DNA of 64,000 nucleotides from Niveibacterium umoris (GCF_014197015.1 NZ_JACIET010000002.1:496001-560000), one strand, 5' to 3'. Counted from the first letter of the stretch, positions 34,900 through 45,303 are shown. Program-made: numbers and translations. The notes: generated by a model not told the origin, from the sequence alone.

Positions 34900-36035
34900 G
34901 CGAAACCTCGCACCATGAACAGCCACACCCATACCAGCCCCGCAACGGCGGCGAGGAAGGGTAGCGACCAGAGATGAAAGCCGAGCCACGCGCGGCGGTC
35001 GCCGAGCATTCGCAACGCGATCAGGTTGGCCAGCGAGCCGACCAGCAAGCCGAAGCCGCCCACATTCACCGCCCACGCAATCACCTGCCAGTGCGCGGAA
35101 TGCTCGGCAAGCAGGATCGCCGCGGGCACATTGCTGATCACCTGTGAAGCCAGCACGCCGGCTGCGTACAAGCGCTGCGGATCGTGCAGGCCGATCGTCG
35201 CCACTGCGTCGCGCACCGCGGGCAGTTCGGCGAGCAGGCGCAAATCGATGAACATCAGCACGAACACGACGATCAAGGCCCAGTCCACCTCGCGCACCAC
35301 CGCGCGGAAGGCAAGCAGGAATACCGCAGCGACCAGCGCGAGACCCAGCCAGGGCTGGTGCGCGTCGAGCAGGAGCAGAAACACCGGGTAGAGGGCGAGG
35401 CTCACCCACAGCAGCCGGCGCGCAAGCGGCGGCGGCGCGATGTCCTCATGGGTGTCGATGCGGCGCGCCGGGAAGGCGAGGCCGGTGAGCAGCAGCAGCG
35501 CGCCGAGCAGGATCGCGGCCAGCGGCGCCATCGCGGCGACGAAACTGCCGAAGGAAACGCCGGAGCGATGCCACAGGAACAGGTTCTGCGGATTGCCCAT
35601 CGGCGTCAGCACCGAGCCGGCATTCACCGCGAGCGCCTCGAAGATCACCAGCCGCGCCGTCGGCAACTGGGCCATGCCGTGCAGCCCCAGCGTCAGCGGC
35701 ACCACGATGAAGAGCGCGATGTCGTTGGTCAGCACCGTTGCCAGCGCCGCCGACACGCCAACCAGCAGCAGCGCGAGGTGGCGCTCGGTGTGCATGCGCG
35801 TTACCACATGGAAGGCGGCATGCTGCAGGAAGCCGCTCTCCTCCAGCCCGGTGGTCAGCAGCAACAGGCCGGCGAGCGCCGCAATGGTCGGCCAATCCAC
35901 CAGCCGCGGGTAAGCGGCGACGGCCGCCGGGTGTAGCAAGCTGAATCCGACACACAACAGCAGCAGGATCAGCAGCAGTTCGTCCTGACGCAGGCGGGCG
36001 GCAATGCGGGCAGGGATCAGGAGCAGGCGGTGCAT
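34896..36035 (-). CDS. SLC13/ArsB-like membrane transporter
   Basis: 379 residues with ten or more hydrophobic segments. Motifs include VLTNDIALFIVVPLTLG and NAGSVLTPMGNPQNLFLWHRSG, the paired TNDxxxF and GNPQN signatures of CitMHS/ArsB/NhaD-type ion transporters. The substrate could be an anion, arsenite or Na+/H+; it cannot be set by eye. The gene is coupled by overlap to a periplasmic protease, an unusual pairing. Confidence 0.82.
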   Translation of the reverse strand: MHRLLLIPARIAARLRQDELLLILLLLCVGFSLLHPAAVAAYPRLVDWPTIAALAGLLLLTTGLEESGFLQHAAFHVVTRMHTERHLALLLVGVSAALATVLTNDIALFIVVPLTLGLHGMAQLPTARLVIFEALAVNAGSVLTPMGNPQNLFLWHRSGVSFGSFVAAMAPLAAILLGALLLLTGLAFPARRIDTHEDIAPPPLARRLLWVSLALYPVFLLLLDAHQPWLGLALVAAVFLLAFRAVVREVDWALIVVFVLMFIDLRLLAELPAVRDAVATIGLHDPQRLYAAGVLASQVISNVPAAILLAEHSAHWQVIAWAVNVGGFGLLVGSLANLIALRMLGDRRAWLGFHLWSLPFLAAVAGLVWVWLFMVRGFA

Positions 36036-36202
36036 GGGTCGGTACGCGGGTTGCCTGGCGGGATTCTACGTGCCGGCCGTGCTGCCCGGGCCCCGGCGCG
36101 GTCGCTACAAAGCTTGATCCGGATGATGCACGCGCAAGCGGCCGCGTCGGCGATAATCCGGGGCGCTGCGGCAATCGCCGCTAAAGACTTGGGGAAAACA
36201 CC

Positions 36203-36949
36203 TTGAAGATCCTGGGAGTGGATGTCGGCGGGTCCGGCATCAAGGGTGCGATCGTCGACACCGAAACCGGCGAGCTGCTGACCGAGCGCGTGCGTATCCA
36301 GACACCACAGCCCGCCACGCCCGAAGCAGTGGGCCTGACGCTGCGGCAACTGGTGCAGCAGCACGACTGGAACGGCCCGGTCGGCATCGGCTTCCCGGCC
36401 GCGATCCAGCACGGCATCGCGCGCACGGCCGCCAACATCGACAGCGCCTTCATCGGCCTCTCGGTCGCGGACTACTTCTCCGAACAGACCGGCTGCCCCT
36501 GCTTCGTCGCCAACGACGCCGACGTGGCCGGCATGGCCGAAATGCGCTTTGGCGCCGGCAAGGATCACCGTGGCGTGGTGCTGATCGTGACGATCGGCAC
36601 CGGCCTCGGCACCGCCTTCTTCACCAACGGCCAGTTGTTGCCCAACACCGAGCTGGGTCACATCTACCTGAAGAACGGCATGGAAGCCGAGCACTACGCA
36701 TCGGAAGCGGTGCGCGACGCCGAGGGCCTGAAGTGGAAGCAGTGGGGCGAGCGCTTCAACCGCTACCTGACGACCATGGAAGCGCTGTTCTGGCCGGATC
36801 TGGTGATCCTTGGCGGCGGCGCGAGTGCAAAGCTGGAGAAGTACGCCGCGCAGATCACCGTGCGCGCGCCGGTGGTGGCCGCAAGCTTCCTCAACCAGGC
36901 GGGCATCGTCGGCGCGGCACTGTATTCCGAATCCCAACTGCCGCGCTGA
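36203..36949 (+). CDS. ppgK: Polyphosphate glucokinase (ROK family)
   Basis: 248 residues. [18 protein letters not shown] is the polyphosphate/ATP glucokinase opening, followed by [20 protein letters not shown], and [12 protein letters not shown], the PPGK-type ROK core with catalytic Asp in NDAD. It phosphorylates glucose using polyphosphate or ATP. The start is a TTG at 36203, supported by GGGGA a few bases upstream and by the fold's fixed start; no ATG is available nearby. It lies 18 bases before pssA but their link is unclear. Confidence 0.9.
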   Translation: MKILGVDVGGSGIKGAIVDTETGELLTERVRIQTPQPATPEAVGLTLRQLVQQHDWNGPVGIGFPAAIQHGIARTAANIDSAFIGLSVADYFSEQTGCPCFVANDADVAGMAEMRFGAGKDHRGVVLIVTIGTGLGTAFFTNGQLLPNTELGHIYLKNGMEAEHYASEAVRDAEGLKWKQWGERFNRYLTTMEALFWPDLVILGGGASAKLEKYAAQITVRAPVVAASFLNQAGIVGAALYSESQLPR

Positions 36950-36967
36950 GCGACGCAAGGCAACGCG

Positions 36968-37585
36968 ATGAACAAACCCAAACCCTTCTCGATGATCCGC
37001 GAGTTCCACCTTGCGGACTGGTTCACGCTCGGCAATGCCTTCTGCGGTGTCGGCGCGCTGTTTGCGGCGATGTCCTACCTGCAGTATCAGGACGTGAAGC
37101 ACTTCTTCTTCGCCTGCGGTCTGATCCCGCTGGCACTCGTGTTCGATGTGCTGGACGGGCGCATCGCGCGCTGGCGGCAGAAGAGTTCGGCGATGGGGCG
37201 CGAGCTCGACTCGCTGGCGGACGTGATTTCCTTCGGCGTCGCGCCGGCGGCGATCGCCTACGCGGCCGGCATGCAGGGGCTCTACGACCGCATCATCCTG
37301 GTCTTCTTCGTCGCCTGTGGCGTGTCGCGCCTCGCACGCTACAACGTCACCGCGGAATCGCTCGCCGACGATTCGGGCAAGGTGAAGTACTTCGAAGGCA
37401 CGCCGATCCCCACTTCGTTCGCGCTGGTGGCGGTGCTGGCGGCGGCAGCGGCCAACGGGGCGCTGCGGGCAGACATGTGGGGCGGCGAAGTGGAAATCTT
37501 CGGCTTCCACCTGCATCCGCTGGCGCTCATGTTTGCGATTTCCGGTTCGCTGATGATCAGCCGGATCCGCATTCCGAAGCTCTGA
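36968..37585 (+). CDS. pssA: CDP-alcohol phosphatidyltransferase, phosphatidylserine synthase-like
   Basis: 205 residues with about five transmembrane segments. The diagnostic CDP-alcohol phosphotransferase motif DGxxAR-x8-GxxxDxxxD is seen as [23 protein letters not shown]. The length and N terminus ([17 protein letters not shown]) fit PssA type II. It would make phosphatidylserine for phosphatidylethanolamine synthesis in the inner membrane. A Rho-independent terminator follows. Confidence 0.88.
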   Translation: MNKPKPFSMIREFHLADWFTLGNAFCGVGALFAAMSYLQYQDVKHFFFACGLIPLALVFDVLDGRIARWRQKSSAMGRELDSLADVISFGVAPAAIAYAAGMQGLYDRIILVFFVACGVSRLARYNVTAESLADDSGKVKYFEGTPIPTSFALVAVLAAAAANGALRADMWGGEVEIFGFHLHPLALMFAISGSLMISRIRIPKL

Positions 37586-37607
37586 TCCCGCCGCCGCGTC
37601 AAAGAAG

Positions 37608-37632
37608 AAAGGCCGCTCGCGCGGCCTTTTTC
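37608..37632. terminator. Rho-independent terminator after pssA (bidirectional)
   Basis: AAAGGCCGC-TCGC-GCGGCCTTT: a 9-bp stem including the A/T base pairs, with T run downstream and an A run upstream. It can stop transcription both from pssA and from the convergent minus-strand gene, whose stop codon lies at its right edge. Confidence 0.85.
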
Positions 37633-37978
37633 ATTTGGTGATCGCTGCGTTGCGGCCGGAATACTGATCGCTCATGCGCTGCGCTGCTTCGGCCAGCGTG
37701 CTGCGCGTCTTCTCGCCGCAGTGGCGATTGACGAAGGTCTCGACGGTGCCCGCGGACACCACCGAGACCTGCTCGGATTGCCGTGCATAGTTGTGGCCGC
37801 TGAGGAAGCCACGCACCCAGGCGATCTGCTGGGCGCGGACCTCGGCGTCGTTCTTCGATGCGTTCCATGCCACGCAGGACATGTCGTCGAAACCGAGGAT
37901 CTTGACCGGCGCAGCACCCGCAGTGGCGCTCAGCGTGGCGAGCATCATCGCGGACATCAAACGAGGCAACAGACGCAT
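37631..37978 (-). CDS. Small exported two-cysteine protein
   Basis: 115 residues with a signal peptide (about 1-22, SATAGAA). The mature part is helical with two cysteines (SCVAWN and NRHCG), likely joined as a disulfide in the periplasm, and a conserved-looking IAWVRGFLSGHNYA segment. This resembles small HdeA- or Rap1a-immunity-like folds in pattern only, and no family is assigned. It ends inside the terminator of pssA. Confidence 0.7.
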   Translation of the reverse strand: MRLLPRLMSAMMLATLSATAGAAPVKILGFDDMSCVAWNASKNDAEVRAQQIAWVRGFLSGHNYARQSEQVSVVSAGTVETFVNRHCGEKTRSTLAEAAQRMSDQYSGRNAAITK

Positions 37979-38094
37979 CGAAGCTTCCCGTGGCTAATGG
38001 AGTACGGCGGGCTCGAACAGCCACGCGCGAAGCCGGGATTATCCGTCAAACGCGGCGCCGGACCCATGCCCGCGCCGCGTTGAGCGCGCGTCAC

Positions 38095-39234
38095 TCAGTG
38101 GATGAAGCCGCCGCGCCCGATCATGGTCAGGTCGACATAGTGCGAACCCTTGTGGTCATTGGGCGCGAATTGCACCGCAAAGCCGCCGACGTCGATCTTG
38201 CCTGCGCTGCCCAGCGCCTGCACCAGCCCTTCGCGGGTCGGGTTACGACCGGCCTTCTTCAGGCCTTCAACCAGCACCTTGGCGTCGATGAAGCCTTCGA
38301 GCGTGGCAAACGACACCGCGTCCGCCGGCATCGCCTTGGCATGCTCGCGCACCACCGGGATCACATCGCCCCACGGAAACGGCACGACTTGCGACACGGC
38401 AACGCCGCGCGCGTCCTGCCCCAATTCCGCGGCCAATGCCTTGCCACCGACAAAGGAAACGGCCCAGTACTGGGTAAAGGACTGCGGATCGCGCTTGTGC
38501 ATCTCGCGCACGAAGGCAGCGCATGACTTGTACGCACTCATCATGATCACGCCATCGGCGTTGGCCTTGGTGATCGCATCAACCGCCGCGGCCACATCGG
38601 TCGAGTTGCGCTCCACCGTCGCCTTCGCGACCAGCGCGACGTTCAGGCGTTTGAGTTCCTTCTCCACGTCGGCAAGGCCCGACTTTCCAAAGGCGTCGTT
38701 CTGATAGAACACTGCAAGGCGCCGGCCAGCCGGATTGGCGATCGACTTGATGATCGCCTGCGCCTCATCGGCATAGCTGGCACGCACGTGGAAGATGAGG
38801 CTGCTCTCCGGCCCGCGCAGGGACTCGGCCCCCGAGTAGGGGCCGACCAGCGGCACCTTGGCCTCGTTGATCAAGGGCAGCACGGCCAGCCCGGTCGCCG
38901 TGCCGACATTGCCCAGCATCGCGAAGACCTTGTCCTTCTCGATCAACTGTCTGGCGTTGGCGGCGGCGCGTTCGGGGTCGTAGCCGTCGTCGAGCGAGAC
39001 CAGGCGCAGTTGCCGCCCGTTCACGCCGCCCTTGGCGTTCACTTCCTTGAAGTAAGCCTCGATGCCAAGGCGCACATCGCGCCCCAGGTCTGCGGCGGGG
39101 CCCGTCTGGGCCGCGGTCTGGCCAATCAGGATTTCCTTGTCGGTGATGCCGGGTGCTTCGGCAGCCTGGGCCAGGCCAGGGACGATCAGGTTCAGGGCAA
39201 ATGCAAACAGGGCGCTACGGAGGGGGGGCGTCAT
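38095..39234 (-). CDS. Orphan branched-chain-amino-acid-type substrate-binding protein
   Basis: 379 residues with a signal peptide (about 1-26, ending GLAQAAE). The mature protein is a type I periplasmic binding fold (ITDKEILIGQTAAQTGPAADLGRDVRLGIEAYF across residues 28-61). No permease or ATPase genes adjoin. It is clearly different from the LivK at 18247. It could feed a shared transporter or work in sensing. ATG 39234 is used; 39243 is a close alternative with AAGG directly upstream. Confidence 0.85.
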   Translation of the reverse strand: MTPPLRSALFAFALNLIVPGLAQAAEAPGITDKEILIGQTAAQTGPAADLGRDVRLGIEAYFKEVNAKGGVNGRQLRLVSLDDGYDPERAAANARQLIEKDKVFAMLGNVGTATGLAVLPLINEAKVPLVGPYSGAESLRGPESSLIFHVRASYADEAQAIIKSIANPAGRRLAVFYQNDAFGKSGLADVEKELKRLNVALVAKATVERNSTDVAAAVDAITKANADGVIMMSAYKSCAAFVREMHKRDPQSFTQYWAVSFVGGKALAAELGQDARGVAVSQVVPFPWGDVIPVVREHAKAMPADAVSFATLEGFIDAKVLVEGLKKAGRNPTREGLVQALGSAGKIDVGGFAVQFAPNDHKGSHYVDLTMIGRGGFIH

Positions 39235-39473
39235 GGTCGGCATCCTTTGCCGGCGCTGCACGGCGGCAACGGCGCGGCGAACGGGGTTGATGGGGGACCC
39301 TGACCGTATCGGATCGAAGATTCGCCAACCTTGAGGCAGAACAGGTGAATTTCACGCAAATGACATTTTTCGATGCCAGGTGTGGCGGATTCATCATGCA
39401 TACGGCCCAGCGTCGCCGCGGCGTGTTTTGGCGTAAGGTGCGCGCTGACTGCCGCCTTGCGAGGACGCCCGCG

Positions 39474-40157
39474 ATGCATCCGCCCGACCAGCCCGTGTGG
39501 GCCAGCCTGACCACCCATCATGCCGCGTTGTCGCTTGGCGGCCCGCTCGCACGCCGCTTCGCGCCGGACGTCAACGTCTTCGCCGCCGCGCGCGACAACA
39601 GCCCCGATGCACTCGCCGCACTGGCCGAGCTGACATCACCCGGCGCCCCGGTGTACGTGATCCAGACCACGCCGGTGGCGATCCCGCCCGGCTGCGTCGC
39701 GCTCAAGGAGGCGCGCGGTGTACAGATGCTCGCCACCCGCGACCTCGCCCCGCTCGCGTCGATGGAGGGCATCGACATCCTCACCGACGAAGACGCACCC
39801 GAAATGCTGGCCCTCGCGCAGCTCACCGAACCGGGCCCCTTCCTGCCGCGCACCCATTGCATGGGCCGCTTCATTGGCGTGCGCGTCGATGGCCGACTGG
39901 TCGCCATGGCGGGCGAACGGATGCGCCTGCCCGGCTACACCGAAGTCAGCGGTGTCTGCACCCACCCGGACGCCCGCGGTCAGGGCCTCGCGCGGCGCCT
40001 TTCCACCGCGGTCGGCGCCGCCATCCAGGCGCGCGGCGAGCAGGCCTTCCTGCACGCGTGGCGCAGCAACCAGGCCGCCATTGCCCTGTACGAAAGCCTC
40101 GGTTTCGAGATCCGCACCGAGATGTTCGTCGCGGTCATCGCGCGCAACGCCGCCTGA
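39474..40157 (+). CDS. GNAT-family acetyltransferase (FR47-like)
   Basis: 227 residues. The C-terminal half has the acetyl-CoA-binding core (VSGVCTHPDARGQGLARRLS, with R/Q-x-x-G-x-G/A) and the following FLHAWRSNQAAIALYESLGF typical of FR47-like GNAT proteins. The N-terminal half is a less conserved binding region. ATG 39474 follows a GAGGA site. Substrate unknown. It is preceded by an intergenic region divergent from the binding-protein gene. Confidence 0.85.
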   Translation: MHPPDQPVWASLTTHHAALSLGGPLARRFAPDVNVFAAARDNSPDALAALAELTSPGAPVYVIQTTPVAIPPGCVALKEARGVQMLATRDLAPLASMEGIDILTDEDAPEMLALAQLTEPGPFLPRTHCMGRFIGVRVDGRLVAMAGERMRLPGYTEVSGVCTHPDARGQGLARRLSTAVGAAIQARGEQAFLHAWRSNQAAIALYESLGFEIRTEMFVAVIARNAA

Positions 40158-40288
40158 TCGCCGACCGCAGGCAAACCGTGGCTGGGGTCGCGAACCCGGC
40201 CCGCGCGCACAACACACTGCTTGATCCGGATCGCGCCACCGCGCATGCCAAGGGCTAAGCTGGCGATCTTCGATGCGGAGGACACCAC

Positions 40289-42928
40289 GTGCCACCTCAC
40301 CTTGATCTTCGCCTCGCCGGCGCGCAGGTGCGGGTGCGCGCCTTGGCCCCGAACATCGCATGCGTGAGCGTCGAGCCAGACGGGCTCTCACTCGCCCCCT
40401 CGCTGTGCGTGCTGCCCCAGCCAGCCTTCGACGGCCCTACCGATTTCGCCGTGCAGGCCGACCGAGAACAGCTCGCCTTCGGCCCGCGCGGCGAGGGGGT
40501 ATGCCTCACCGACAGCGCCCGGCACTGGTCGGCGTCCGAAGAAGGCCTGTGGGTGACGCAGACCTTCCGTGCCGATCCGGCGCACGCGCTCTACGGCCTC
40601 GGCCAGTATCCGGGCGGCGCATGGGATTGGCGCAATCGCGAGGTGCTGCTGGCGCAGTCGAACCAGGGCATCGCGGTGCCGTTTCTCGTCTCGACCGCGG
40701 GCTACGGCATCCTGTGGGATTCGATGGCGCTGACGCGCTTTTCGAGCAGGGGCGATACCTTCACTTTCGAGACTGACTGCGCCAACGGCATCCGCTACTA
40801 CGTGATTTGGGGGCCGGACTTCAACCGCATCGTCGCCGGCTTCCGCCAGCTCACCGGCGCCGCACCCTTGTTCCCGCGCTGGGCCTACGGCTTCTGGCAA
40901 TCGAAGGAACGCTATGTCGACCGCGCCGAGTTGCTCGACACCGCACGCCGCTTCCGCGAGTTGGGGTTCCCGATCGACGCGCTGATCCAGGACTGGAAGT
41001 ACTGGGGCGACAAGCCCTGGAGCAGCATGGAATGGGACGACAAGGTCTTCCCCGACCCCGAGGGCATGATCCGCGAGTTACACGACGTGCACCACCTGCG
41101 CCTGATGACGACGTTGTGGCCGGTGGTCGGCGAGGGCTGCGCGCTGTTCGACGAACTCAAAGCTGCCGGCGAGCTGTTCGAGTATCCGCACTGGGCCCAG
41201 GGCCACATCTATGACGCCTTCAGCGAGCGCGGCCGCGCAATCTACTGGAAGCATGTGCAGCGCGGGCTCATCGACAAGGGTGTCGACGCCTTGTGGATGG
41301 ACGGCACCGAGCCGGAATTCGTCTCCACCCACGACCCGATGGACGGCGTGCGCGCCTGCTACGCGCAGCGCGACACCGCGTTGGGCAGCTGGCGCCGGGT
41401 GCTCAACGGCTACTCGATGTTCACCGCGCGCGGCGTCTATGAAGGCCAGCGCACACTGAACAACGGCAAACGGGTGTTCACGCTGTCGCGCTCCGGCTTT
41501 GCCGGGCAGCAGCGCTATGCGGCGGCGAGCTGGTCGGGCGACATCGCCGCGACCTGGAATGTGCTGCGCGAGCAGGTGGCGGCGGGGCTGAACTTCGCGG
41601 CAGCCGGCATGCCGTACTGGACCACCGACATCGGCGGCTTCTTCACCACCGGCCTGGGCGCGCGCTTCCCCGACGGCAATCGCGACCCGGCCTACCGCGA
41701 GCTCTATGTGCGCTGGTTCCAGTACGGCGCGTTCTGCTCGCTGTTCCGCTCGCACGGCACCAACACCGCCCGAGAACCCTGGCACTTCGGCGAAGCCGGC
41801 AGCTGGGCCTACGACGCGCTACTCGCCGCCGCGCAACTACGTTACAGGCTGCTGCCGTATATCTATTCGCTGGCATGGGACGTCACTTCGCAAGGGGGTA
41901 CGCCGATGCGCCCGCTGGCGATGGACTTCCGCGACGACGCGGCCACCTACGCCATCGCCGACCAGTTCATGTTCGGCCCGGCGATCCTGGTCTGCCCGGT
42001 GCTCGCGCCGATGTTCCATGAGCCGCGCCGCGAAGCGGAGATCGTCGCGGCCGACTTCCTGCGCGCGCCCGAGGGCGGGCATGGCCTGATCTGGCGCGGC
42101 TATGCCGATGAAGCATCCGACGATGCCGTGTTCGCCAAGCCGGTCGGTGAACTCAACGGCAGCTGGGCCGGCGGCCCGCCGCCGGGCTTGCCCTTCGCCG
42201 GCTACCGCCTGCGTTGGGATGCCGAACTGACCGTACCCGACAGCGGCGACTACGAGTTCCTGCTCTACGGCAACGACGGCCGCCGCATGTGGTTCGACGA
42301 CGAACCGGTGATCGACGCGTGGCAGGCGCAGGGCATGCAGACCACCACGCTCCGCCGGACGCTCGCCGCCGGCACGAAGATCCGCCTACGCGTCGAGCAC
42401 CTGCACCGCCACGGCGCCGCGCAGATGAGCCTCTCGTGGCGCCGCCCCGGCCATGCGCCCAAATCCGAGCTGGTGCCGGCCGAGCGCCGCGTCTACCTGC
42501 CTGCCGGCTGCGACTGGTACGACTTCCACAGCGGCGCGCGCCACCCCGGTGGGCAAACGCTGACGGTGCCGACGCCGATCTCGCACATCCCGCTGTTCGT
42601 GCGCGCCGGCAGCGTCCTGCCTTTGGGGCCGGTCGTCACGCAGAGCGACGCGCAACGCGGCGCGCCGATCGAGCTGGTGGTCTATCCCGGCGCCGACGCC
42701 GCGTTCACGCTGTACGAAGACGATGGCGACGGCTACGCGTACGAGCGCGGCGCCTACACCACTCGCGCCATCCGTTGGTCTGACGCCACCCGCACGCTAT
42801 CGATCCACACGCCGCACCAGGGCATGCAAGGCCCCTCGCCGACGATCGGGGTGCGGCTCGCGGGCCGGCTGCACACCGAAACGCTGCCGCTCGATGCCAA
42901 CGGTGCGGGAGCCGCGACGCTGCGGTAA
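40289..42928 (+). CDS. GH31 glycosidase with inserted PA14 domain (alpha-xylosidase/alpha-glucosidase type)
   Basis: 879 residues, no signal peptide, GTG start with GCGGAGGA upstream. The GH31 barrel carries the nucleophile Asp338 in WMDGTEPE and the acid/base Asp418 in SWSGDI. A PA14 domain is inserted at about residues 625-715 (GYRLRWDAELTVPDSGDYEF through to the SLSW end) before the C-terminal beta-sandwich. PA14-bearing GH31 enzymes include xyloglucan alpha-xylosidases, so oligosaccharide debranching is possible. Cytoplasmic location means it acts on imported sugars. No sugar transporter is adjacent. Confidence 0.88.
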   Translation: MPPHLDLRLAGAQVRVRALAPNIACVSVEPDGLSLAPSLCVLPQPAFDGPTDFAVQADREQLAFGPRGEGVCLTDSARHWSASEEGLWVTQTFRADPAHALYGLGQYPGGAWDWRNREVLLAQSNQGIAVPFLVSTAGYGILWDSMALTRFSSRGDTFTFETDCANGIRYYVIWGPDFNRIVAGFRQLTGAAPLFPRWAYGFWQSKERYVDRAELLDTARRFRELGFPIDALIQDWKYWGDKPWSSMEWDDKVFPDPEGMIRELHDVHHLRLMTTLWPVVGEGCALFDELKAAGELFEYPHWAQGHIYDAFSERGRAIYWKHVQRGLIDKGVDALWMDGTEPEFVSTHDPMDGVRACYAQRDTALGSWRRVLNGYSMFTARGVYEGQRTLNNGKRVFTLSRSGFAGQQRYAAASWSGDIAATWNVLREQVAAGLNFAAAGMPYWTTDIGGFFTTGLGARFPDGNRDPAYRELYVRWFQYGAFCSLFRSHGTNTAREPWHFGEAGSWAYDALLAAAQLRYRLLPYIYSLAWDVTSQGGTPMRPLAMDFRDDAATYAIADQFMFGPAILVCPVLAPMFHEPRREAEIVAADFLRAPEGGHGLIWRGYADEASDDAVFAKPVGELNGSWAGGPPPGLPFAGYRLRWDAELTVPDSGDYEFLLYGNDGRRMWFDDEPVIDAWQAQGMQTTTLRRTLAAGTKIRLRVEHLHRHGAAQMSLSWRRPGHAPKSELVPAERRVYLPAGCDWYDFHSGARHPGGQTLTVPTPISHIPLFVRAGSVLPLGPVVTQSDAQRGAPIELVVYPGADAAFTLYEDDGDGYAYERGAYTTRAIRWSDATRTLSIHTPHQGMQGPSPTIGVRLAGRLHTETLPLDANGAGAATLR

Positions 42929-43096
42929 AGGGGCCAGGGCAGTCTGCTGCCCAGACAACCCCGGGAATTTTTCACATTTTCTCGGGATCGCCCATGGACG
43001 ACGCAGCGCAGCGATCACTAGGCTGGGTCCTTTCACCGGGCTGGTGCCCATCCGGTGCCGGCACGCCGCTTCACGTCCACAGAGAGGATCCTCACG

Positions 43097-45295
43097 ATGA
43101 CAAGAAACGCCTTCCGCATGGCGGCGATGGCTACCGCAATCGCCGCCCTTGGCCTCGGTGCGCTGAGCGTACCAGCGGTGGCCGGGCAGAACAGCGACAA
43201 CACCGCCGCGCGCCCCACGCAGGACACCAGCGTCGCGCTGGTGGTGCTCAACGGCGATCCGCTCTCGACCTACGTGAAGACCAAGCCCGCCAAGGGCAAG
43301 AAGATCGACTTCGGCAACACCAACGTGAAGGCGTACCGTGCCCAGCTCTCCGCGCTGCGCAACGACTACAAGGCCTGGCTGCGCGCGAACGTGCCCGGCG
43401 CCAAGGTCACCGGCGAATTCGATATCGCCCTGAATGCGGTGGCGGTGCAGCTCAATGGCGCCAGCCTGGCGCAGGTGTCGGGCACCAGCATGGTGAAATC
43501 CGCGCAGTATCAGGCGCTCTACTACCCGAGCGCGGCAGACCCCGATCTCGCGCTGATCTCGGCGCCGGCCGCTTGGGCCACGGCGGGCGGCAGCGCCACG
43601 GCAGGTGATGGCATCCGCGTCGCAATCGTCGACAGCGGCATCGACACCACCCACCCGTGTTTTGCCGATACCGGCTACCCGGCGCAAACCCAGGTCGGCG
43701 ACCGCAGCTTCACCAACAACAAGGTGATCGCCGCCAAGGTCTTCAGCAACCGCACGCCGCAGCGCGGCTATACCGCCGAAGCGGTGGGCGAACACGGCAC
43801 CCATGTCGCCGGCACGGTGGCGTGCAACTACGCAACGCCGGCCAAGGTCGGCAACGTGACGATCCCGTACGGGATCTCGGGTGTCGCACCGCGCGCACTG
43901 CTGGGCAACTACAACGTGTTCCCGGGCGACCTCGCCAACGCGCGCTCGGAAGACATCCTCAACGCGCTCGAAGCCGCCTACGCCGACGGCTTTGACGTGG
44001 CAAACATGAGCCTGGGTGGCGGCTCGCATGGCGCGCAGGATCTGCTGACCGTCGCGGTGGACAACCTCGACCAGGCGAACATGGTGGTCGCGGTGGCCAA
44101 CGGCAATTCGGGCCCCGGCTTCTCCACCGTCGAATCACCGGGCATGGCGGCCCGCGCGCTCTCCGCCGGCGCCAGCACGGTGCCGCACTTCGTTGGCGTA
44201 CCGATCAGCGCGGCGGGTGGCAGCTACGGCGGTGCGACCGGCGACTTCGGCACCGTTACCGCGCCGCTGACGGCCCCGCTCGCCGTCGTCACCGGCAGCG
44301 TCAACGGCCTCAGCACCGCGTGTTCGGCGCTGCCTGCCGGCAGCCTGAGCGGCCAGATCGCGCTGATCACGCGCGGCAGCTGCAGCTTCTCGACCAAGAT
44401 CCGCAATGTGCAGGGCGCCGGCGCCGCCGCCGTGGTGGTGTCGAACAACGTTGCCGGCACGCCGATCGCGATGGGCACCGACGGCACCGCGGGGCAGCCG
44501 ACGATCCCCGCCTACATGGTCGCGCTGGAGGACGGCATGTCGCTGAAGTCCGCTGCCGGTGCCGCCACGACAATCAGCAACAGCGCCGCCTACTTCCTCA
44601 CCAGCAGCGCCAACGCGGACATCATGGCCGGCTTCAGCAGCCAGGGGCCGACCGATGTCGATGTGCGCGTCAAGCCGGATGTCGTCGCGCCCGGCGTCAA
44701 CGTGCTCAGTTCGATCCCGCATCAGTTCTGCAGCGCCCCGCCCTGCTTCGCCTTCTTCCAGGGCACCTCGATGGCCACGCCGCACCTCGCCGGCTCGGCG
44801 GCGATCGTGCGCCAGCAGCATCCGGACTGGTCTGCCGCAAACGTGCGTTCGGCCATCGTGAACACCGCAGACTGGGGTGTGCTGAAGGCCGCAAGCAACG
44901 GCAGCACGATCGTCTACGACGGCAACACCGCCGGCGCCGGCCGCGAGAACCTCGCCGCGGCGGTCAATGCCAAGGTCGCGCTCGATCCGGTCAGCGTCTC
45001 ATTCGGTGCAGAGCCCTCGGGCAGCGGCCAGACGCGTTCCGCCACCGTCACGCTCACCAACCTCAGCGGCGCGGCGCAGACGTACTCGCTCGCCGTCAGC
45101 CCGGTCAGTGGCAGCGGCGTCGGTTTCAGCGTCTCGACACCGAGCGTGACCCTGGCCGCCGGCGCCAGCACCACTGTCAGCGTCAGCACCAACGCCGCAC
45201 AAGGCGCAACAGCAGGTGGCAAACAGGCCGTGTTGTGGATCAGCAGCGGCGGCACGCCGGTCGCCCATGCAGTGCTCTACACCCTGGTGAAGTAA
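43097..45295 (+). CDS. Secreted subtilisin-family (S8) protease with inserted PA domain
   Basis: 732 residues. After a signal peptide (MTRNAFRMAAMATAIAALG..., about 1-34) comes an I9-like propeptide (to about 145). Catalytic triad: Asp179 (VDSGIDTTHP), His233 (EHGTHVAGT) and Ser558 (FQGTSMATPH). A PA domain is inserted between His and Ser (about 370-500), and a C-terminal Ig-like beta domain (about 630-732) ends the protein. It is probably released to the outside. GAGAGGA precedes the ATG. Confidence 0.9.
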   Translation: MTRNAFRMAAMATAIAALGLGALSVPAVAGQNSDNTAARPTQDTSVALVVLNGDPLSTYVKTKPAKGKKIDFGNTNVKAYRAQLSALRNDYKAWLRANVPGAKVTGEFDIALNAVAVQLNGASLAQVSGTSMVKSAQYQALYYPSAADPDLALISAPAAWATAGGSATAGDGIRVAIVDSGIDTTHPCFADTGYPAQTQVGDRSFTNNKVIAAKVFSNRTPQRGYTAEAVGEHGTHVAGTVACNYATPAKVGNVTIPYGISGVAPRALLGNYNVFPGDLANARSEDILNALEAAYADGFDVANMSLGGGSHGAQDLLTVAVDNLDQANMVVAVANGNSGPGFSTVESPGMAARALSAGASTVPHFVGVPISAAGGSYGGATGDFGTVTAPLTAPLAVVTGSVNGLSTACSALPAGSLSGQIALITRGSCSFSTKIRNVQGAGAAAVVVSNNVAGTPIAMGTDGTAGQPTIPAYMVALEDGMSLKSAAGAATTISNSAAYFLTSSANADIMAGFSSQGPTDVDVRVKPDVVAPGVNVLSSIPHQFCSAPPCFAFFQGTSMATPHLAGSAAIVRQQHPDWSAANVRSAIVNTADWGVLKAASNGSTIVYDGNTAGAGRENLAAAVNAKVALDPVSVSFGAEPSGSGQTRSATVTLTNLSGAAQTYSLAVSPVSGSGVGFSVSTPSVTLAAGASTTVSVSTNAAQGATAGGKQAVLWISSGGTPVAHAVLYTLVK

Positions 45296-45303
45296 GCCTC
45301 ACG

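Noticed and set aside
38149-38704. A plus-strand frame opposite the orphan substrate-binding protein gene
   Set aside because: Ser/Thr/Ala-rich shadow without any motif; the minus strand has a signal peptide and binding fold.
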